Counted from the stretch's first letter, positions 32,848 to 41,553 are shown. The stretch: DNA of 47,904 bases from Microbacterium sp. 13-71-7 (GCF_002257455.1 NZ_NCKN01000003.1:1-47904), one strand, 5' to 3'. Notes: generated by a model not told the origin, from the sequence alone. Translations and numbers: made by a program.

Positions 32848-32956
32848 TACTGCGCGGGCCTCCCTCCCTCGTTCCGTCCGGGCATATCGTGTGGTCGCGG
32901 ACTTGCGTCGACCTCGTCGCCGCAGGCCGCACCCCCTCCCCAGGAAAGGACACACG

Positions 32957-33778
32957 ATGCCCTACATCACCACGCCCGACGGCACCGAGATCTACTACAC
33001 GGAGCTCGGCGAGGGCCGCCCCGTCATCTTCAGCCACGGCTGGCCGCTGAGCTCGGACGCCTGGCAGAAGGAGCTGAAGATCTTCGCCGACGCCGGATAC
33101 CGCGCGATCGCGCACGATCGCCGTGGTCACGGCCGCTCGTCCCGCACCTACCACGGCAACGACATGGACACCTACGTCGCCGATCTCGCCTCGCTCGCCG
33201 AGCAGCTCGACCTGCAGGACATCCTCCTCGTGGGCCACTCCACCGGAGGCGGCGAGGTCGTCCGCTACGCGGCCACCCGCGGCGCCGGGCGGGTGTCCAA
33301 GGTCGCGACGGCCGGGGCGGTGCCCCCGATCATGCTGCAGTCGGCGACGAACCCCGAGGGCACTCCGCTCGAGGTGTTCGACGGCATCCGCGCGGGCGTG
33401 CTCAACGATCGCTCGCAGTTCTACAAGGACCTCGCCGAGTCGTTCTTCGGGTTCAACCACCAGCCGGAGAAGCGCTCGCAGGGGCTCGTCGACGACTTCC
33501 AGCGCCAGGGGATGATGGCCGCCCTCAACGCCGCCTACGACTGCGTGAAGGTCTTCTCGGAGACCGACTTCACCCAGGACCTGCAGGCCCTCGACGTCCC
33601 GATCCTGCTCGCGCACGGCGACGACGACCAGATCGTCCCGATCGCGGCCGCGGCGGAGAAGGCGATCACGCTCGTCTCCCAGGGGACCCTGAAGGTCTAC
33701 CCCGGTGCCTCGCACGGGATCTGGGGCGACTACCAGGTCGCGCTGGACGACGACATCCTCGCGTTCTTCGCGGAGTGA
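32957..33778 (+). CDS. Alpha/beta hydrolase, non-heme chloroperoxidase-like
   Basis: A 273-residue alpha/beta hydrolase with nucleophile Ser95 in GHSTGGGE, Asp224 in the GDDDQIVP stretch and His253 in GASHGIWG. The oxyanion region HGWPLSSDAW and RRGHGRS are typical of the cofactor-free haloperoxidase/esterase group. Members hydrolyse esters and can form peracids; halogenation is a side activity. AGGAAAGGA lies upstream of ATG 32957. It follows an MmyB-type regulator in the same direction. Confidence 0.93.
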   Translation: MPYITTPDGTEIYYTELGEGRPVIFSHGWPLSSDAWQKELKIFADAGYRAIAHDRRGHGRSSRTYHGNDMDTYVADLASLAEQLDLQDILLVGHSTGGGEVVRYAATRGAGRVSKVATAGAVPPIMLQSATNPEGTPLEVFDGIRAGVLNDRSQFYKDLAESFFGFNHQPEKRSQGLVDDFQRQGMMAALNAAYDCVKVFSETDFTQDLQALDVPILLAHGDDDQIVPIAAAAEKAITLVSQGTLKVYPGASHGIWGDYQVALDDDILAFFAE

Positions 33779-33785
33779 GGTCGAC

Positions 33786-33819
33786 GGGTGGCGAGGAGCG
33801 GATCCGCTCCTCGCCACCC
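33786..33819. terminator. Perfect 34-base palindrome, bidirectional terminator
   Basis: 17-base arms (GGGTGGCGAGGAGCGGA and its complement) join without a loop between convergent genes ending at 33778 and 33837. No T tract is visible on either side. Confidence 0.75.
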
Positions 33820-33836
33820 GGCATCCGTTCCGGCGC

Positions 33837-34874
33837 TCAGGCGGTCGACTCCGCCTCGGCCGGGGCGATGCGCACGAGCATCTTGCCGGTGTTCGCGCCG
33901 CGCATCATGGCGAGGAACGCGTCGACCGTGTTCTCGATGCCGTCGACGATCGTCTCGTCATAGGCGATCCGGCCCGCGGCGAACCACGCGGCGATCTTCT
34001 CCTGGAACTCGGGCGCGAGCCCGAGGTAGGCCGAGAGCGTGAAGCCCTTGAGCATCAGGCCCCGGGTGATGACGTTCGCGAGGTTGTCGGGGCCCGGAGT
34101 GCGATCGGTCGTGTTGTAGCCGGCGATCGCCCCGCACAGAGCCGCCCGCCCGCCGTCGTTGAAGGCGTCGAGCGCCGCCTCGAGGTGATCCCCGCCGACG
34201 TTGTCGAAGAACACGTCGATGCCCTCCGGTGCCGCCGCGGCGAGCTGCGCCCTCACGTCGCCGTCCTTGTAGTCGAACGCGGCGTCGTAGCCGTACTTCT
34301 CGGTCAGCAGGGCGACCTTCTCCGGGCTGCCCGCCGAGCCGATCACCCGCCCGGCGCCGAGGAGCTTCGCGATCTGCCCGACCGCGGTGCCCACGGCGCC
34401 CGCCGCACCGGAGACGAACACGGTGTCCCCCGGCTTCATCCCGGCGATCGCCGTGAGGCCCACGTACGCCGTGAGCCCGGTCATCCCGAGGATGTGCAGC
34501 CGCAGGGAGGAGGAGACGCCGGGGATCTCATCGACGGCCCGGAACGAGGACGCCTCGGCCTGGACCACGTCGGCCCAGCCGTGCTGGTGCAGCACGGCCG
34601 TGCCCACCGGCAGCTCGTCGGCGTTCGACGCGACGACTCGGCCGATCGCGCCGCCGGTGATCGTCTCGCCCAGCGCGAAGGGCGGCACGTAGCTGCGCAC
34701 GTCGTTCATCCGGCCCCGCATGTACGGATCCACGGAGACGAACTCGTTGCGCACGCGCACCTCACCCGGCGCGGGATCCCCGTACGTCACCTCCGCGGTG
34801 CGGAAGTCGTCGGGCGTCGGCCATCCGACGGGGCGCTTCACGAGCTGGATCTGAGTGCTGGGAGCAGTGGACAT
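33837..34874 (-). CDS. NADP-dependent medium-chain oxidoreductase (CurA/PTGR-like)
   Basis: A 345-residue medium-chain dehydrogenase/reductase without structural zinc ligands. It has the family entry VKRPVGWPTPDDF, the motif VDPYMRGRM, and a Rossmann motif SGAAGAVGTAVGQIAKLLGA followed by VIGSAGSPEKVALL. This matches NADP-dependent leukotriene/prostaglandin-reductase and curcumin-reductase-like enzymes, which reduce alpha,beta-unsaturated carbonyls. It is co-directional with the DUF1304 gene 44 bases upstream and likely controlled by the divergent TetR regulator, consistent with electrophile detoxification. Confidence 0.92.
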   Translation of the reverse strand: MSTAPSTQIQLVKRPVGWPTPDDFRTAEVTYGDPAPGEVRVRNEFVSVDPYMRGRMNDVRSYVPPFALGETITGGAIGRVVASNADELPVGTAVLHQHGWADVVQAEASSFRAVDEIPGVSSSLRLHILGMTGLTAYVGLTAIAGMKPGDTVFVSGAAGAVGTAVGQIAKLLGAGRVIGSAGSPEKVALLTEKYGYDAAFDYKDGDVRAQLAAAAPEGIDVFFDNVGGDHLEAALDAFNDGGRAALCGAIAGYNTTDRTPGPDNLANVITRGLMLKGFTLSAYLGLAPEFQEKIAAWFAAGRIAYDETIVDGIENTVDAFLAMMRGANTGKMLVRIAPAEAESTA

Positions 34875-34918
34875 GGAACTCTCTTTCTGGAGGGAGGGGT
34901 CGGTGGGGCCTGGCCGGC

Positions 34919-35305
34919 TCAGAGCACGAGGCCGATCGCCAGGGCGAGGACGGCTGCCGCGGGGAGGAGCCCCTGCTTCAGTGCGGCCGACCGCTTGTCG
35001 GGGCTGGACAGCAGCAGCACCAGCGCGGCGCCGGCCATCGAGCCGGTGCCGGCGAACACGAGCCCGGCACCGAGCGCCGACGCGCCGACGAGGACGCCGA
35101 TGATGCCCGCGACCGCGATCAGGGCCAGGAACAGGTTGTAGAAGCCCTGGTTGAAGGCCATCGCCTTCGTCGCACGCGCCTCGTCCTCGCTCATGCCGAA
35201 GGTCGCGCGCACCCGGGGGCTGGTCCATGCCATCGACTCCATGACGAAGATGTAGACGTGGACGAGGGCCGCCGCTCCGGCGAGGATCAGGCCTGCGATC
35301 ACCAT
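34919..35305 (-). CDS. DUF1304 family membrane protein
   Basis: A 128-residue protein with four membrane segments and the DUF1304 signature: HVYIFVMESMAWTSPRVRAT in the first loop, then NQGFYNLFLALIAVAGI. The function of the family is not established. It is first in a two-gene leftward operon with the oxidoreductase and is separated from the divergent TetR gene by a large palindrome. Confidence 0.92.
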   Translation of the reverse strand: MVIAGLILAGAAALVHVYIFVMESMAWTSPRVRATFGMSEDEARATKAMAFNQGFYNLFLALIAVAGIIGVLVGASALGAGLVFAGTGSMAGAALVLLLSSPDKRSAALKQGLLPAAAVLALAIGLVL

Positions 35306-35332
35306 GGGGGTACTCCTTCTCGTGAGGATCTA

Positions 35333-35378
35333 TTCTGTAACGACCTGTCCAATATATACTGGATCGGTCATTACAGAA
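35333..35378. promoter_or_regulatory. 46-base TetR operator with overlapping divergent promoters
   Basis: Outer arms TTCTGTAACGACC and GGTCATTACAGAA and inner arms TCCAATAT and ATACTGGA form one palindrome, with 19 of 23 pairs matching. TATACT (35355-35360) can act as a -10 for the TetR gene, and the opposite strand offers a similar TATATT. Binding here would block both promoters. Confidence 0.8.
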
Positions 35379-35388
35379 AGAAGCAGGC

Positions 35389-35985
35389 ATGGCACGCACG
35401 CAGGGCTTCGACCGCGACACGGTCATCCGCGCCGCTCGCACGCTGTTCTGGACCGCCGGCTACGAGAGCGCCTCGATCCCCGACCTCGAAGCGGCGACCG
35501 GACTCAGCCGATCCAGCATCTACAACGCCTTCGGCTCCAAGCGGGGACTCTTCGACGCCGCCGTGCAGAGCTACCTGGACGAAGTCGTCCGTCCTCGGCT
35601 GCAGCCGCTGAAGGCCGATGTCGTCGCACCCGAGGCGATCGTCGACTATTTGCGAGGACTCCACGGCGCCTTCCGCAACCTGGGTTCGATGCCGGCGTCG
35701 AACGGCTGCCTCCTCATCAACGCGGCGGGCGCGCCGATCGCCCGCGATCCGCATGTCTCCCGGGTGATCGCGGACTACCGGACGGAACTGCACGACGCGA
35801 TCGCGCAGGGCATCCGCGCGCGCCAGGGCACGCGACGCGCCGCCGACGAGCCGCAGCTCGCCGACGCGGTCACGAACCTCGTCGTCGCGGCATTCGCGCT
35901 CGCCCGCATCGATCCCGCCCAGGCCGCGCAGAGCATCGAGACGGCGGCAGGGCTCCTCACCGTCGAGGCCGACGCCGTCCGCTGA
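35389..35985 (+). CDS. TetR/AcrR-family regulator
   Basis: A 198-residue regulator. The N-terminal helix-turn-helix reads DRDTVIRAARTLFWTAGYES, then IPDLEAATGLSRSSIYNAFG. The C-terminal half is the TetR_C domain of the AcuR/YcdC-like group (GCLLINAAGAPIARDPHVSR), with Cys near residue 106 that could sense electrophiles. Its start follows the 46-base palindrome directly. It is divergent from the DUF1304/oxidoreductase operon, its likely target, and probably autoregulated. Confidence 0.93.
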   Translation: MARTQGFDRDTVIRAARTLFWTAGYESASIPDLEAATGLSRSSIYNAFGSKRGLFDAAVQSYLDEVVRPRLQPLKADVVAPEAIVDYLRGLHGAFRNLGSMPASNGCLLINAAGAPIARDPHVSRVIADYRTELHDAIAQGIRARQGTRRAADEPQLADAVTNLVVAAFALARIDPAQAAQSIETAAGLLTVEADAVR

Positions 35986-36066
35986 CCCCGCCCGCCGACC
36001 GCGCGCTCCGGAGCGGATCACCGCAGGGGACGGCCCTCCCCCACCGGGCTCACCGTGCGGGGAGGC

Positions 36067-36222
36067 TCACAGCCTGTCGAGGCCCTCCTCGCGGCGCTCG
36101 TCCTGCGACCCCTCGTCGTCGACGCCGCCGGTCTCCTCGAAGGTCTCGTCGCGGCGATGCTGTCGGCGCTCCTCCTGCTCCTGCCGGTCCTCGCGCAGCT
36201 CGTCGTTCTTGTCGTGGCCCAT
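36067..36222 (-). CDS. Small highly charged protein
   Basis: A 51-residue protein starting MGHDKNDELREDRQEQEERR and ending DERREEGLDRL, almost all charged or polar residues. GAGGAGG stands six bases before ATG 36222, which strongly supports translation. It is probably disordered or helical. It lies between the TetR gene and the DHFR-like gene, 79 bases downstream of the latter's stop on the same strand, so the two may be co-transcribed. No family is recognised. Confidence 0.62.
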   Translation of the reverse strand: MGHDKNDELREDRQEQEERRQHRRDETFEETGGVDDEGSQDERREEGLDRL

Positions 36223-36300
36223 GCGGTCCTCCTCGCCGTCGCGCGCGGCCGCGCGCTCCTGAGTCCAGGATGCGCCTCCCCGCCCCGCGGCGCACGGGTC

Positions 36301-36867
36301 TCATCGCCCGGGCGGGCCCTCGAGCACCGTGGGGACGTATTCGAGCAGCTGCAGACGACCGTCGAACGTGCGCGACTCGACGAGATCGAGGCGCACATCG
36401 GGGTATCCCTCGAAGATCCGGTCCTGCCCCGTCGCGCCGGTGATCACCGGGAAGAGCACGACGCGATAGCGGTCGACGAGTCCCGCGTTCAGCAGGGCGC
36501 GGCAGAGCGCGATGCTGCCGAGGGTACGCAGCGGGCGATCCGACTCCTCCTTCAGCCGTCGCACGTAGTCGACGGCGTCATCGCGGACGAGGGTCGAGTT
36601 CTCCCACGTCAGCGGCTCGTCGAGGGTGGAGGAGAACACGTACTTGGGGATCGCGTCGAGCACGCCGACGCCCTCCTCCCCTCCCGCGGCGAACGCCGAC
36701 ATGAGCCGATAGGTCGTCGCGCCCATGAGGATCGGATAGTCCTTGTCCGGCGCTGAGCCGAGCCACTCGAAGTACTCCGGGCCGCCCATCCCCCACAGGC
36801 CGGGCCAGCCTTCCGCGGCGCCGTAGCCGTCGAGGGAGCAGATGAAGTCGATCGTCAGGGTCTGCAT
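36301..36867 (-). CDS. Dihydrofolate reductase-fold protein (RibD C-terminal family)
   Basis: A 188-residue protein of the RibD C-terminal/DHFR fold: TIDFICSLDGYGAAEGWP at the N-terminus, YPILMGATTYRLMSAFA, KYVFSSTLDEPLTWENSTLV and the nucleotide-binding GSIALCRALLNAGLVDRYR. Such proteins bind NADPH; most in this group have unknown substrates and are not the folate enzyme. GGAGAAG precedes ATG 36867. Confidence 0.92.
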   Translation of the reverse strand: MQTLTIDFICSLDGYGAAEGWPGLWGMGGPEYFEWLGSAPDKDYPILMGATTYRLMSAFAAGGEEGVGVLDAIPKYVFSSTLDEPLTWENSTLVRDDAVDYVRRLKEESDRPLRTLGSIALCRALLNAGLVDRYRVVLFPVITGATGQDRIFEGYPDVRLDLVESRTFDGRLQLLEYVPTVLEGPPGR

Positions 36868-37008
36868 GTCTTCTCCTTCAGCTCCGCCGGGGCGCCGAGG
36901 ATCTCCGGTGCGATGCGGAGGCTTCGCGCAGGAGTCTAGGCCGGAGACGGCGCGCACGGAAGGCATCCGCGGGTTACGCTCCCCCGCCGAACATGAGATA
37001 ACAGAGCC

Positions 37009-37383
37009 ATGCAGATCCCGCGACCGTCCGAGGACGCCAAGGAGTTCTTCCGCACCGTCATCCCCACGGCGCCGGGCGTCGAGGTCAAGCCGATGTTCGG
37101 CAACCTGGGCGCCTTCGTGAACGGCAACATGTTCGCCGGGCTCTTCGGCGACGACCTCGGCGTGCGCCTCGTCGACGAAGAGTCTCTCCGCGCCCTGCGA
37201 GCCGTTCCCGGCGTGGGCCCGTTCGGACCCGCGGAACGGCCGATGGGCGGCTATCTCGCGCTGCCCGCCGAATGGCGGGGCGACCACGAGCGGGCTGCGG
37301 AGTGGGTGGCCGCCGCACTCGAGCAGGTCGGGCGCCTGCCCGCCAAGCAGCCCAAGGCCCGCGCTCCGCGGAAGAAGGCCTGA
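37009..37383 (+). CDS. TfoX/Sxy N-terminal domain protein
   Basis: A 124-residue protein dominated by a TfoX N-terminal domain: VEVKPMFGNLGAFVNGNMFA, GLFGDDLGVRL and RPMGGYLALPAEW, with a Lys/Pro/Ala-rich basic tail. Only some family members act in competence; in actinobacteria the role is unknown. The next gene starts two bases after its end, so they form an operon. Confidence 0.9.
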   Translation: MQIPRPSEDAKEFFRTVIPTAPGVEVKPMFGNLGAFVNGNMFAGLFGDDLGVRLVDEESLRALRAVPGVGPFGPAERPMGGYLALPAEWRGDHERAAEWVAAALEQVGRLPAKQPKARAPRKKA

Positions 37384-37384
37384 G

Positions 37385-38035
37385 GTGGCCGCGATGTTCC
37401 CCGGGTGGTCGGAGCGCGCGAGCGCCTTCTACGTCGGCCTCGAAGCCGACAACACCAAGGACTACTGGACCAGGAACCGCGCGGTCTACGACGCGGAGGT
37501 CCTCGCGCCGATGCAGGCCCTGCTGGACGACCTGTCCGCCGAGTTCGGCGAGGGACGGATCTTCCGCCCGAACCGCGACATCCGCTTCAGCGCCGACAAG
37601 TCGCCGTACAAGACGTCGATCGGGGCCATGCTCGGTCAGGGCTACGTCGAGTTCTCCGCCCGCGGACTCGGCACCGGTGCCGGCTGCCACATGCTGGCCG
37701 CGGACCAGCTGACGCGTCTGCGCTCGGCCGTCGCCGACGATGAGACGGGCCCGCGCCTCGAGGCCATCATCGGCAGCCTCGAGGCATCCGGCATCGACGT
37801 CACCTCCCACGATCGCCTCGCCACCGCTCCCCGCGGATATCCGAAGGACCATCCGCGCATCGAGCTCCTACGGAACAAGGACCTCGTCGCGAGGAAGCAC
37901 TGGGATCCGACGACGCCCTGGCTGCACTCCCCCGAGGCCGCGGACCACGTGGTCGCGGTGCTCCGCGCCGCGCGCCCGCTCGTGCGGTGGCTCGACGAGA
38001 ACGTCGGCCCTACGGCGAGGGAAGGGCGTCGCTGA
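37385..38035 (+). CDS. DUF2461 family protein
   Basis: A 216-residue protein with the DUF2461 signatures FYVGLEADNTKDYWTRNR near the N-terminus, FRPNRDIRFSADKSPYKTSI and RGYPKDHPRIELLRNKDL. Function is unknown. GTG 37385 overlaps the ribosome-binding region at the end of the TfoX gene (CTGAGGTGG); ATG 37394 is the alternative start. Confidence 0.92.
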   Translation: MAAMFPGWSERASAFYVGLEADNTKDYWTRNRAVYDAEVLAPMQALLDDLSAEFGEGRIFRPNRDIRFSADKSPYKTSIGAMLGQGYVEFSARGLGTGAGCHMLAADQLTRLRSAVADDETGPRLEAIIGSLEASGIDVTSHDRLATAPRGYPKDHPRIELLRNKDLVARKHWDPTTPWLHSPEAADHVVAVLRAARPLVRWLDENVGPTAREGRR

Positions 38036-38138
38036 GAGCCGGCGGACGACGCGGCCCAGCGCCGGTCCGCGACCCGCGCCCGGATGATCGCCTCGCGCCC
38101 GGGAAGACCCGCCGCCCTCGGGATCCGCTCCGCCGCGG

Positions 38139-38984
38139 TCATTCCAGGCGGGTGATGTCGACCGACACGAACATGTCGGACGCGCCGGATCCGGCATAGA
38201 CACCGCGCAGCGGCGCGATGTCCGCGTAGTCGCGGCCCACGCCGACGAAGACGTGCGACGGGCCGATCTCGACGACGTTGGTGGGGTCGTAGCCGCGCCA
38301 GCCGCCCGAGAACCACTCGACCCACGCGTGCGACTCCCCGGTGACGGTCTCCCCCACCTTCGGATCCGCGTCCGGGTGCAGGTAGCCGGAGACGTAGCGG
38401 GCCGGGATCCCGGCGGCACGGAGCATCCCGAGCGTCACGTGCGCGATGTCCTGGCAGACGCCGGCACGGGCGGGCCACGCGTCACGGGCGGTCGAGTTCA
38501 CCCCCGTCACGCCGCGACGGTACGTCATGGCCTCGCCGACGAGGCGGCAGATCGCTGTCGCCGCGCCGTCGACGTCGTCATGCTCCCCGCGGGCATTCCT
38601 CGCGAGCATGCGCATCTGCTCGTCGGGCTCGGTGGCATCCGTCTGGATCAGCATCTCCGCGACCTCGAGCGAGATCCGCGCGGCGTGCAGCAGCTGCGCC
38701 CAGTCGAGCCCAGGACCGGGGACGGTCGCCGCCCGCGTCTCCACCACGCTCGTCGCCACGACGGAGAGCTGCTCGTGCGGGCTGAGGACCTCGAAGGCCG
38801 TGACGGGTGTGCCCCAGTGGTCGCTGTACGTGCTGGGGTTCGTCGCCGGGCTGGTCTCGACCCGCGCCTGCAGCACGAGCTGGCGGTCCTGCGTCCGCGG
38901 CAGCATCCGGGCCTCGTTGTACGACGCCGTCACCGGCGACGCGTACTGGAATCCCGTGCGATGCACGATCCTGAGCCTGGTCAC
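38139..38984 (-). CDS. Transglutaminase-like cysteine protease family protein
   Basis: A 281-residue protein with a bacterial transglutaminase-like N-terminal beta domain (RIVHRTGFQYASPVTASYNE) and a transglutaminase core. The catalytic triad is visible: Cys177 in GVCQDIAHV, His in GESHAWVEW and Asp in GYDPTNV. It is last in a three-gene operon with alpha-E and circularly permuted ATP-grasp proteins, a conserved trio thought to make and cut a peptide-like bond on an unknown substrate. The GTG start overlaps the alpha-E stop (GTGA). Confidence 0.94.
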   Translation of the reverse strand: MTRLRIVHRTGFQYASPVTASYNEARMLPRTQDRQLVLQARVETSPATNPSTYSDHWGTPVTAFEVLSPHEQLSVVATSVVETRAATVPGPGLDWAQLLHAARISLEVAEMLIQTDATEPDEQMRMLARNARGEHDDVDGAATAICRLVGEAMTYRRGVTGVNSTARDAWPARAGVCQDIAHVTLGMLRAAGIPARYVSGYLHPDADPKVGETVTGESHAWVEWFSGGWRGYDPTNVVEIGPSHVFVGVGRDYADIAPLRGVYAGSGASDMFVSVDITRLE

Positions 38985-39910
38985 AGCGCCTCCCCGGTCC
39001 AGACGGGGGCGGCGATGGACGGGAAGTACTGCTCCTGCACGGCGTTGCTGATCGTGGAGACGCTGTCCTGCACGTGGCGCATGCTGCTCTCCAGCAGGAG
39101 GACGAGCTCCGCGACCGGGCGGTACTCCAGCTCCGACCGGAGGCGGCCGATCGCCCTGCCCACCGCATCGGGCGGCAGCAGCGGCGATCCCTGGCCGATC
39201 CGTCTCAGGCTCTCCTCCGCACGGAGGACGCTGGACAGCACCGACCGCGGGAAGTGCCGATCGACCAGGAGGAACTCGGTCGCCGAGGTCCCCGTCGGCA
39301 TGGCCCGATGCACGCGCAGGTGCGCGTCGTACGCGTCGCAGCTGCGCAGCAGCGTCATCCAGTTGATCGTGCTGCCGTCCTCGGCACGCGACGCGGAGAC
39401 GAGCAGCCGCGCCGTCATGTCCGCGGCTTCCAGGGCGCGCCCGAGCACGAAGAAGTACCAGGCCTCGTCCCGGCTCATCGACGTCTCCGCGACGCCGTAG
39501 GTCAGCGCGGCGCGTTCCCTCACCCACCGGAAGAACGAGTGGGAGCGCTCGAAGTCCACGTGCAGCGGAAGCCGGGTGCTGGTCGTGTTCAGCACCTCCC
39601 AGAGATCCTGCGAGATGACCTCGCGGGCACGGCGGGCGTTCTCCCGCGCGGAGGACAGCGAGTGCGCCACGGAGATCGCCCTGCCCCGGTCCGTCGCGAG
39701 CACCCGGAGCGCGTCCCCGCGCCGCGGATTCCGCCCGGCCGCGTCTGGCACGCCCATCACGGACAGCACCCCGCGGCACACCGACTCCTCGTCGGCCCAG
39801 GGATCCTCGAGCAGCAATTGGAGATGCACGTCCAGGATGCGGGCCGTGCCGTCGGCGCGCTCCACATAGCGTCCGATCCAGAACAGCGCCTCGGCGATCC
39901 GGCTCAGCAT
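38981..39910 (-). CDS. Alpha-E domain protein
   Basis: A 309-residue helical protein of the alpha-E family (MLSRIAEALFWIGRYVERAD, then ARILDVHLQLLLEDPW, SLSSARENARRAREVISQDL and YFFVLGRALEAADMTARLL). Biochemical function is unknown, but it always accompanies ATP-grasp and transglutaminase partners, as here. ATG 39910 lies within the last codons of the ATP-grasp gene; its Shine-Dalgarno AGGAGG is part of that gene just beyond the polyglutamine codons. Confidence 0.94.
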   Translation of the reverse strand: MLSRIAEALFWIGRYVERADGTARILDVHLQLLLEDPWADEESVCRGVLSVMGVPDAAGRNPRRGDALRVLATDRGRAISVAHSLSSARENARRAREVISQDLWEVLNTTSTRLPLHVDFERSHSFFRWVRERAALTYGVAETSMSRDEAWYFFVLGRALEAADMTARLLVSASRAEDGSTINWMTLLRSCDAYDAHLRVHRAMPTGTSATEFLLVDRHFPRSVLSSVLRAEESLRRIGQGSPLLPPDAVGRAIGRLRSELEYRPVAELVLLLESSMRHVQDSVSTISNAVQEQYFPSIAAPVWTGEAL

Positions 39911-41553
39911 GATGCCTCCTGCTGCTGTTGTTGTTGCTGCTGTTGTTGCTGCTGCTGCTGCGGGTCGTCGAGAGGCGGGACCGGCAGCGGGCCGACCACC
40001 GGATCCGGGGAGGGTGCCGGGATCGCGGCGGCGGTCGCGGCGACCCGATCCGCCCGCAGGGTGGACGACAGTCGCGGCGTCGACGGATCCTCCAGCACCC
40101 AGGTGTCCTTCGAGCCGCCCCCCTGACTCGAGTTGACGACGAGCTGTCCCTCGGGCAGGGCGACCCTGGTCAGGCCGCCGGGGAGCACCCAGATCCCGTC
40201 GCCGTCGTTCACGGCGAAGGGGCGGAGGTCGGCGTGCCTGGGGCGGAAGCCGCCGTCGATCAGGGTGGGGATCGTGGACAGCTGCACGACCGGCTGCGCG
40301 ATCCAGCCCCTCGGGTCCGCCGCAAGCGTCTTCCTGGCCTGGTCGAGTTCGGCGCGGGACGCGGCCGGCCCCATGATCAGCCCCTTCCCACCGGATCCGT
40401 CCACGGGCTTCACCACCAGCTGCTCCAGGCGATCCAGGACCTCTTCGAGCGCGCCGGGCTCCTCGAGGCGCCAGGTGTCGACGTTCGGGAGCACCGGCTC
40501 CTCGGCCAGGTAGTAGCGGATGAGGTCCGGCACGTAGGTGTACACGAGCTTGTCGTCGGCGACGCCGTTGCCGACCGCGTTGGCGACCGTCACGTTCCCG
40601 AGGCGCGCCGCGTTCAGGACGCCGGCGGCGCCGAGCATCGAGTCCGGGCGGAACTGCTGCGGATCCAGGTACTCGTCGTCCACGCGACGATAGATGACAT
40701 CGACGCGCCGCGGGCCCGTGGTGGTGTGCATCCACACCCGCCCTCCCGCGCAGAAGAGGTCGCGCCCCTCCACCAGCTCGACCCCCATCAGGCGTGCGAG
40801 CAGCGTGTGCTCGTAGTACGCCGAGTTGAAGACCCCCGGTGTGAGCACCACGACCGTCGGGTCGTCGACGCCGGACGGCGCGGCCGCCCTGAGGGCGCCG
40901 AGCAGGCGGTTCGGATAGTCGACGACGGACTGGACCCGCATGTCGGCGAACATCTCCGGCACCATCTGCGCGAGCGCCCGCCGGTTCGCGAGGACGTAGC
41001 TGACGCCGCTCGGCACGCGCACGTTGTCTTCGAGGACGCGCCATCCGCCGGACTCGTCCCGGATGACGTCGATCCCGGCGACCTGGATCCGCACGCCGTT
41101 CGCGGCGGCGATCCCCGCCGCCTGACGATGGAAGTGTTTCGACGAGGCGATCAACGACGCCGGCACCACGCCGTCCGCCACGCACCGTCGCTCGCCGTAC
41201 ACATCCTCGAGGAACGCCTCGAGGGCTCTCACCCGCTGCACGACCCCGAGGTCCACATCGCGCCATTCGTCGGGCGCGATCACCCGCGGCACGACGTCGA
41301 GCGGGAAGGGGCGCTCTTCCCCGGCGAAGTCGAACGTGACCCCCTGAGACAGATACGCCCCCGCGAGCGCCTCGACCCTTCCGCGCAGATCCTCGTCGGA
41401 CATCTCGCTGAGGGCGCGATGGATCGCCCGGTACGGCTCCCGCGCCGCGAGATCCTGGTCCGCCTCGTACACGTCGAACATCTCGTCCCACGGCGACGCG
41501 GATCGGGGATCCGAATGCCGTCGGCTCCAGTACTCGGCGAAAGGCGTGTCCAT
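39904..41553 (-). CDS. Circularly permuted ATP-grasp protein with polyglutamine tail
   Basis: A 549-residue member of the circularly permuted ATP-grasp type 2 group: YWSRRHSDPRSASPWDEMFD, EERPFPLDVVPRVIAPDEW, VLEDNVRVPSGVSYVLANR, NAVGNGVADDKLVYTYVPD and VVKPVDGSGGKGLIMG with the ATP-binding Lys. It would ligate a carboxylate to an amine using ATP. After the conserved domain comes a Pro-rich stretch and 14 consecutive glutamines (39919-39960, mixed CAG and CAA), then EASC. The tract is not part of the family and looks like a young triplet expansion. It is first in the operon with alpha-E and transglutaminase genes. Confidence 0.93.
   Translation of the reverse strand: MDTPFAEYWSRRHSDPRSASPWDEMFDVYEADQDLAAREPYRAIHRALSEMSDEDLRGRVEALAGAYLSQGVTFDFAGEERPFPLDVVPRVIAPDEWRDVDLGVVQRVRALEAFLEDVYGERRCVADGVVPASLIASSKHFHRQAAGIAAANGVRIQVAGIDVIRDESGGWRVLEDNVRVPSGVSYVLANRRALAQMVPEMFADMRVQSVVDYPNRLLGALRAAAPSGVDDPTVVVLTPGVFNSAYYEHTLLARLMGVELVEGRDLFCAGGRVWMHTTTGPRRVDVIYRRVDDEYLDPQQFRPDSMLGAAGVLNAARLGNVTVANAVGNGVADDKLVYTYVPDLIRYYLAEEPVLPNVDTWRLEEPGALEEVLDRLEQLVVKPVDGSGGKGLIMGPAASRAELDQARKTLAADPRGWIAQPVVQLSTIPTLIDGGFRPRHADLRPFAVNDGDGIWVLPGGLTRVALPEGQLVVNSSQGGGSKDTWVLEDPSTPRLSSTLRADRVAATAAAIPAPSPDPVVGPLPVPPLDDPQQQQQQQQQQQQQQEASC
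39919..39960 (-). repeat. CAG/CAA triplet repeat, 14 units
   Basis: 14 glutamine codons in a row (eight or nine CAG, the rest CAA) at the end of the ATP-grasp gene, nine bases from the alpha-E start. Slippage would change protein length without shifting frame. Confidence 0.95.
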
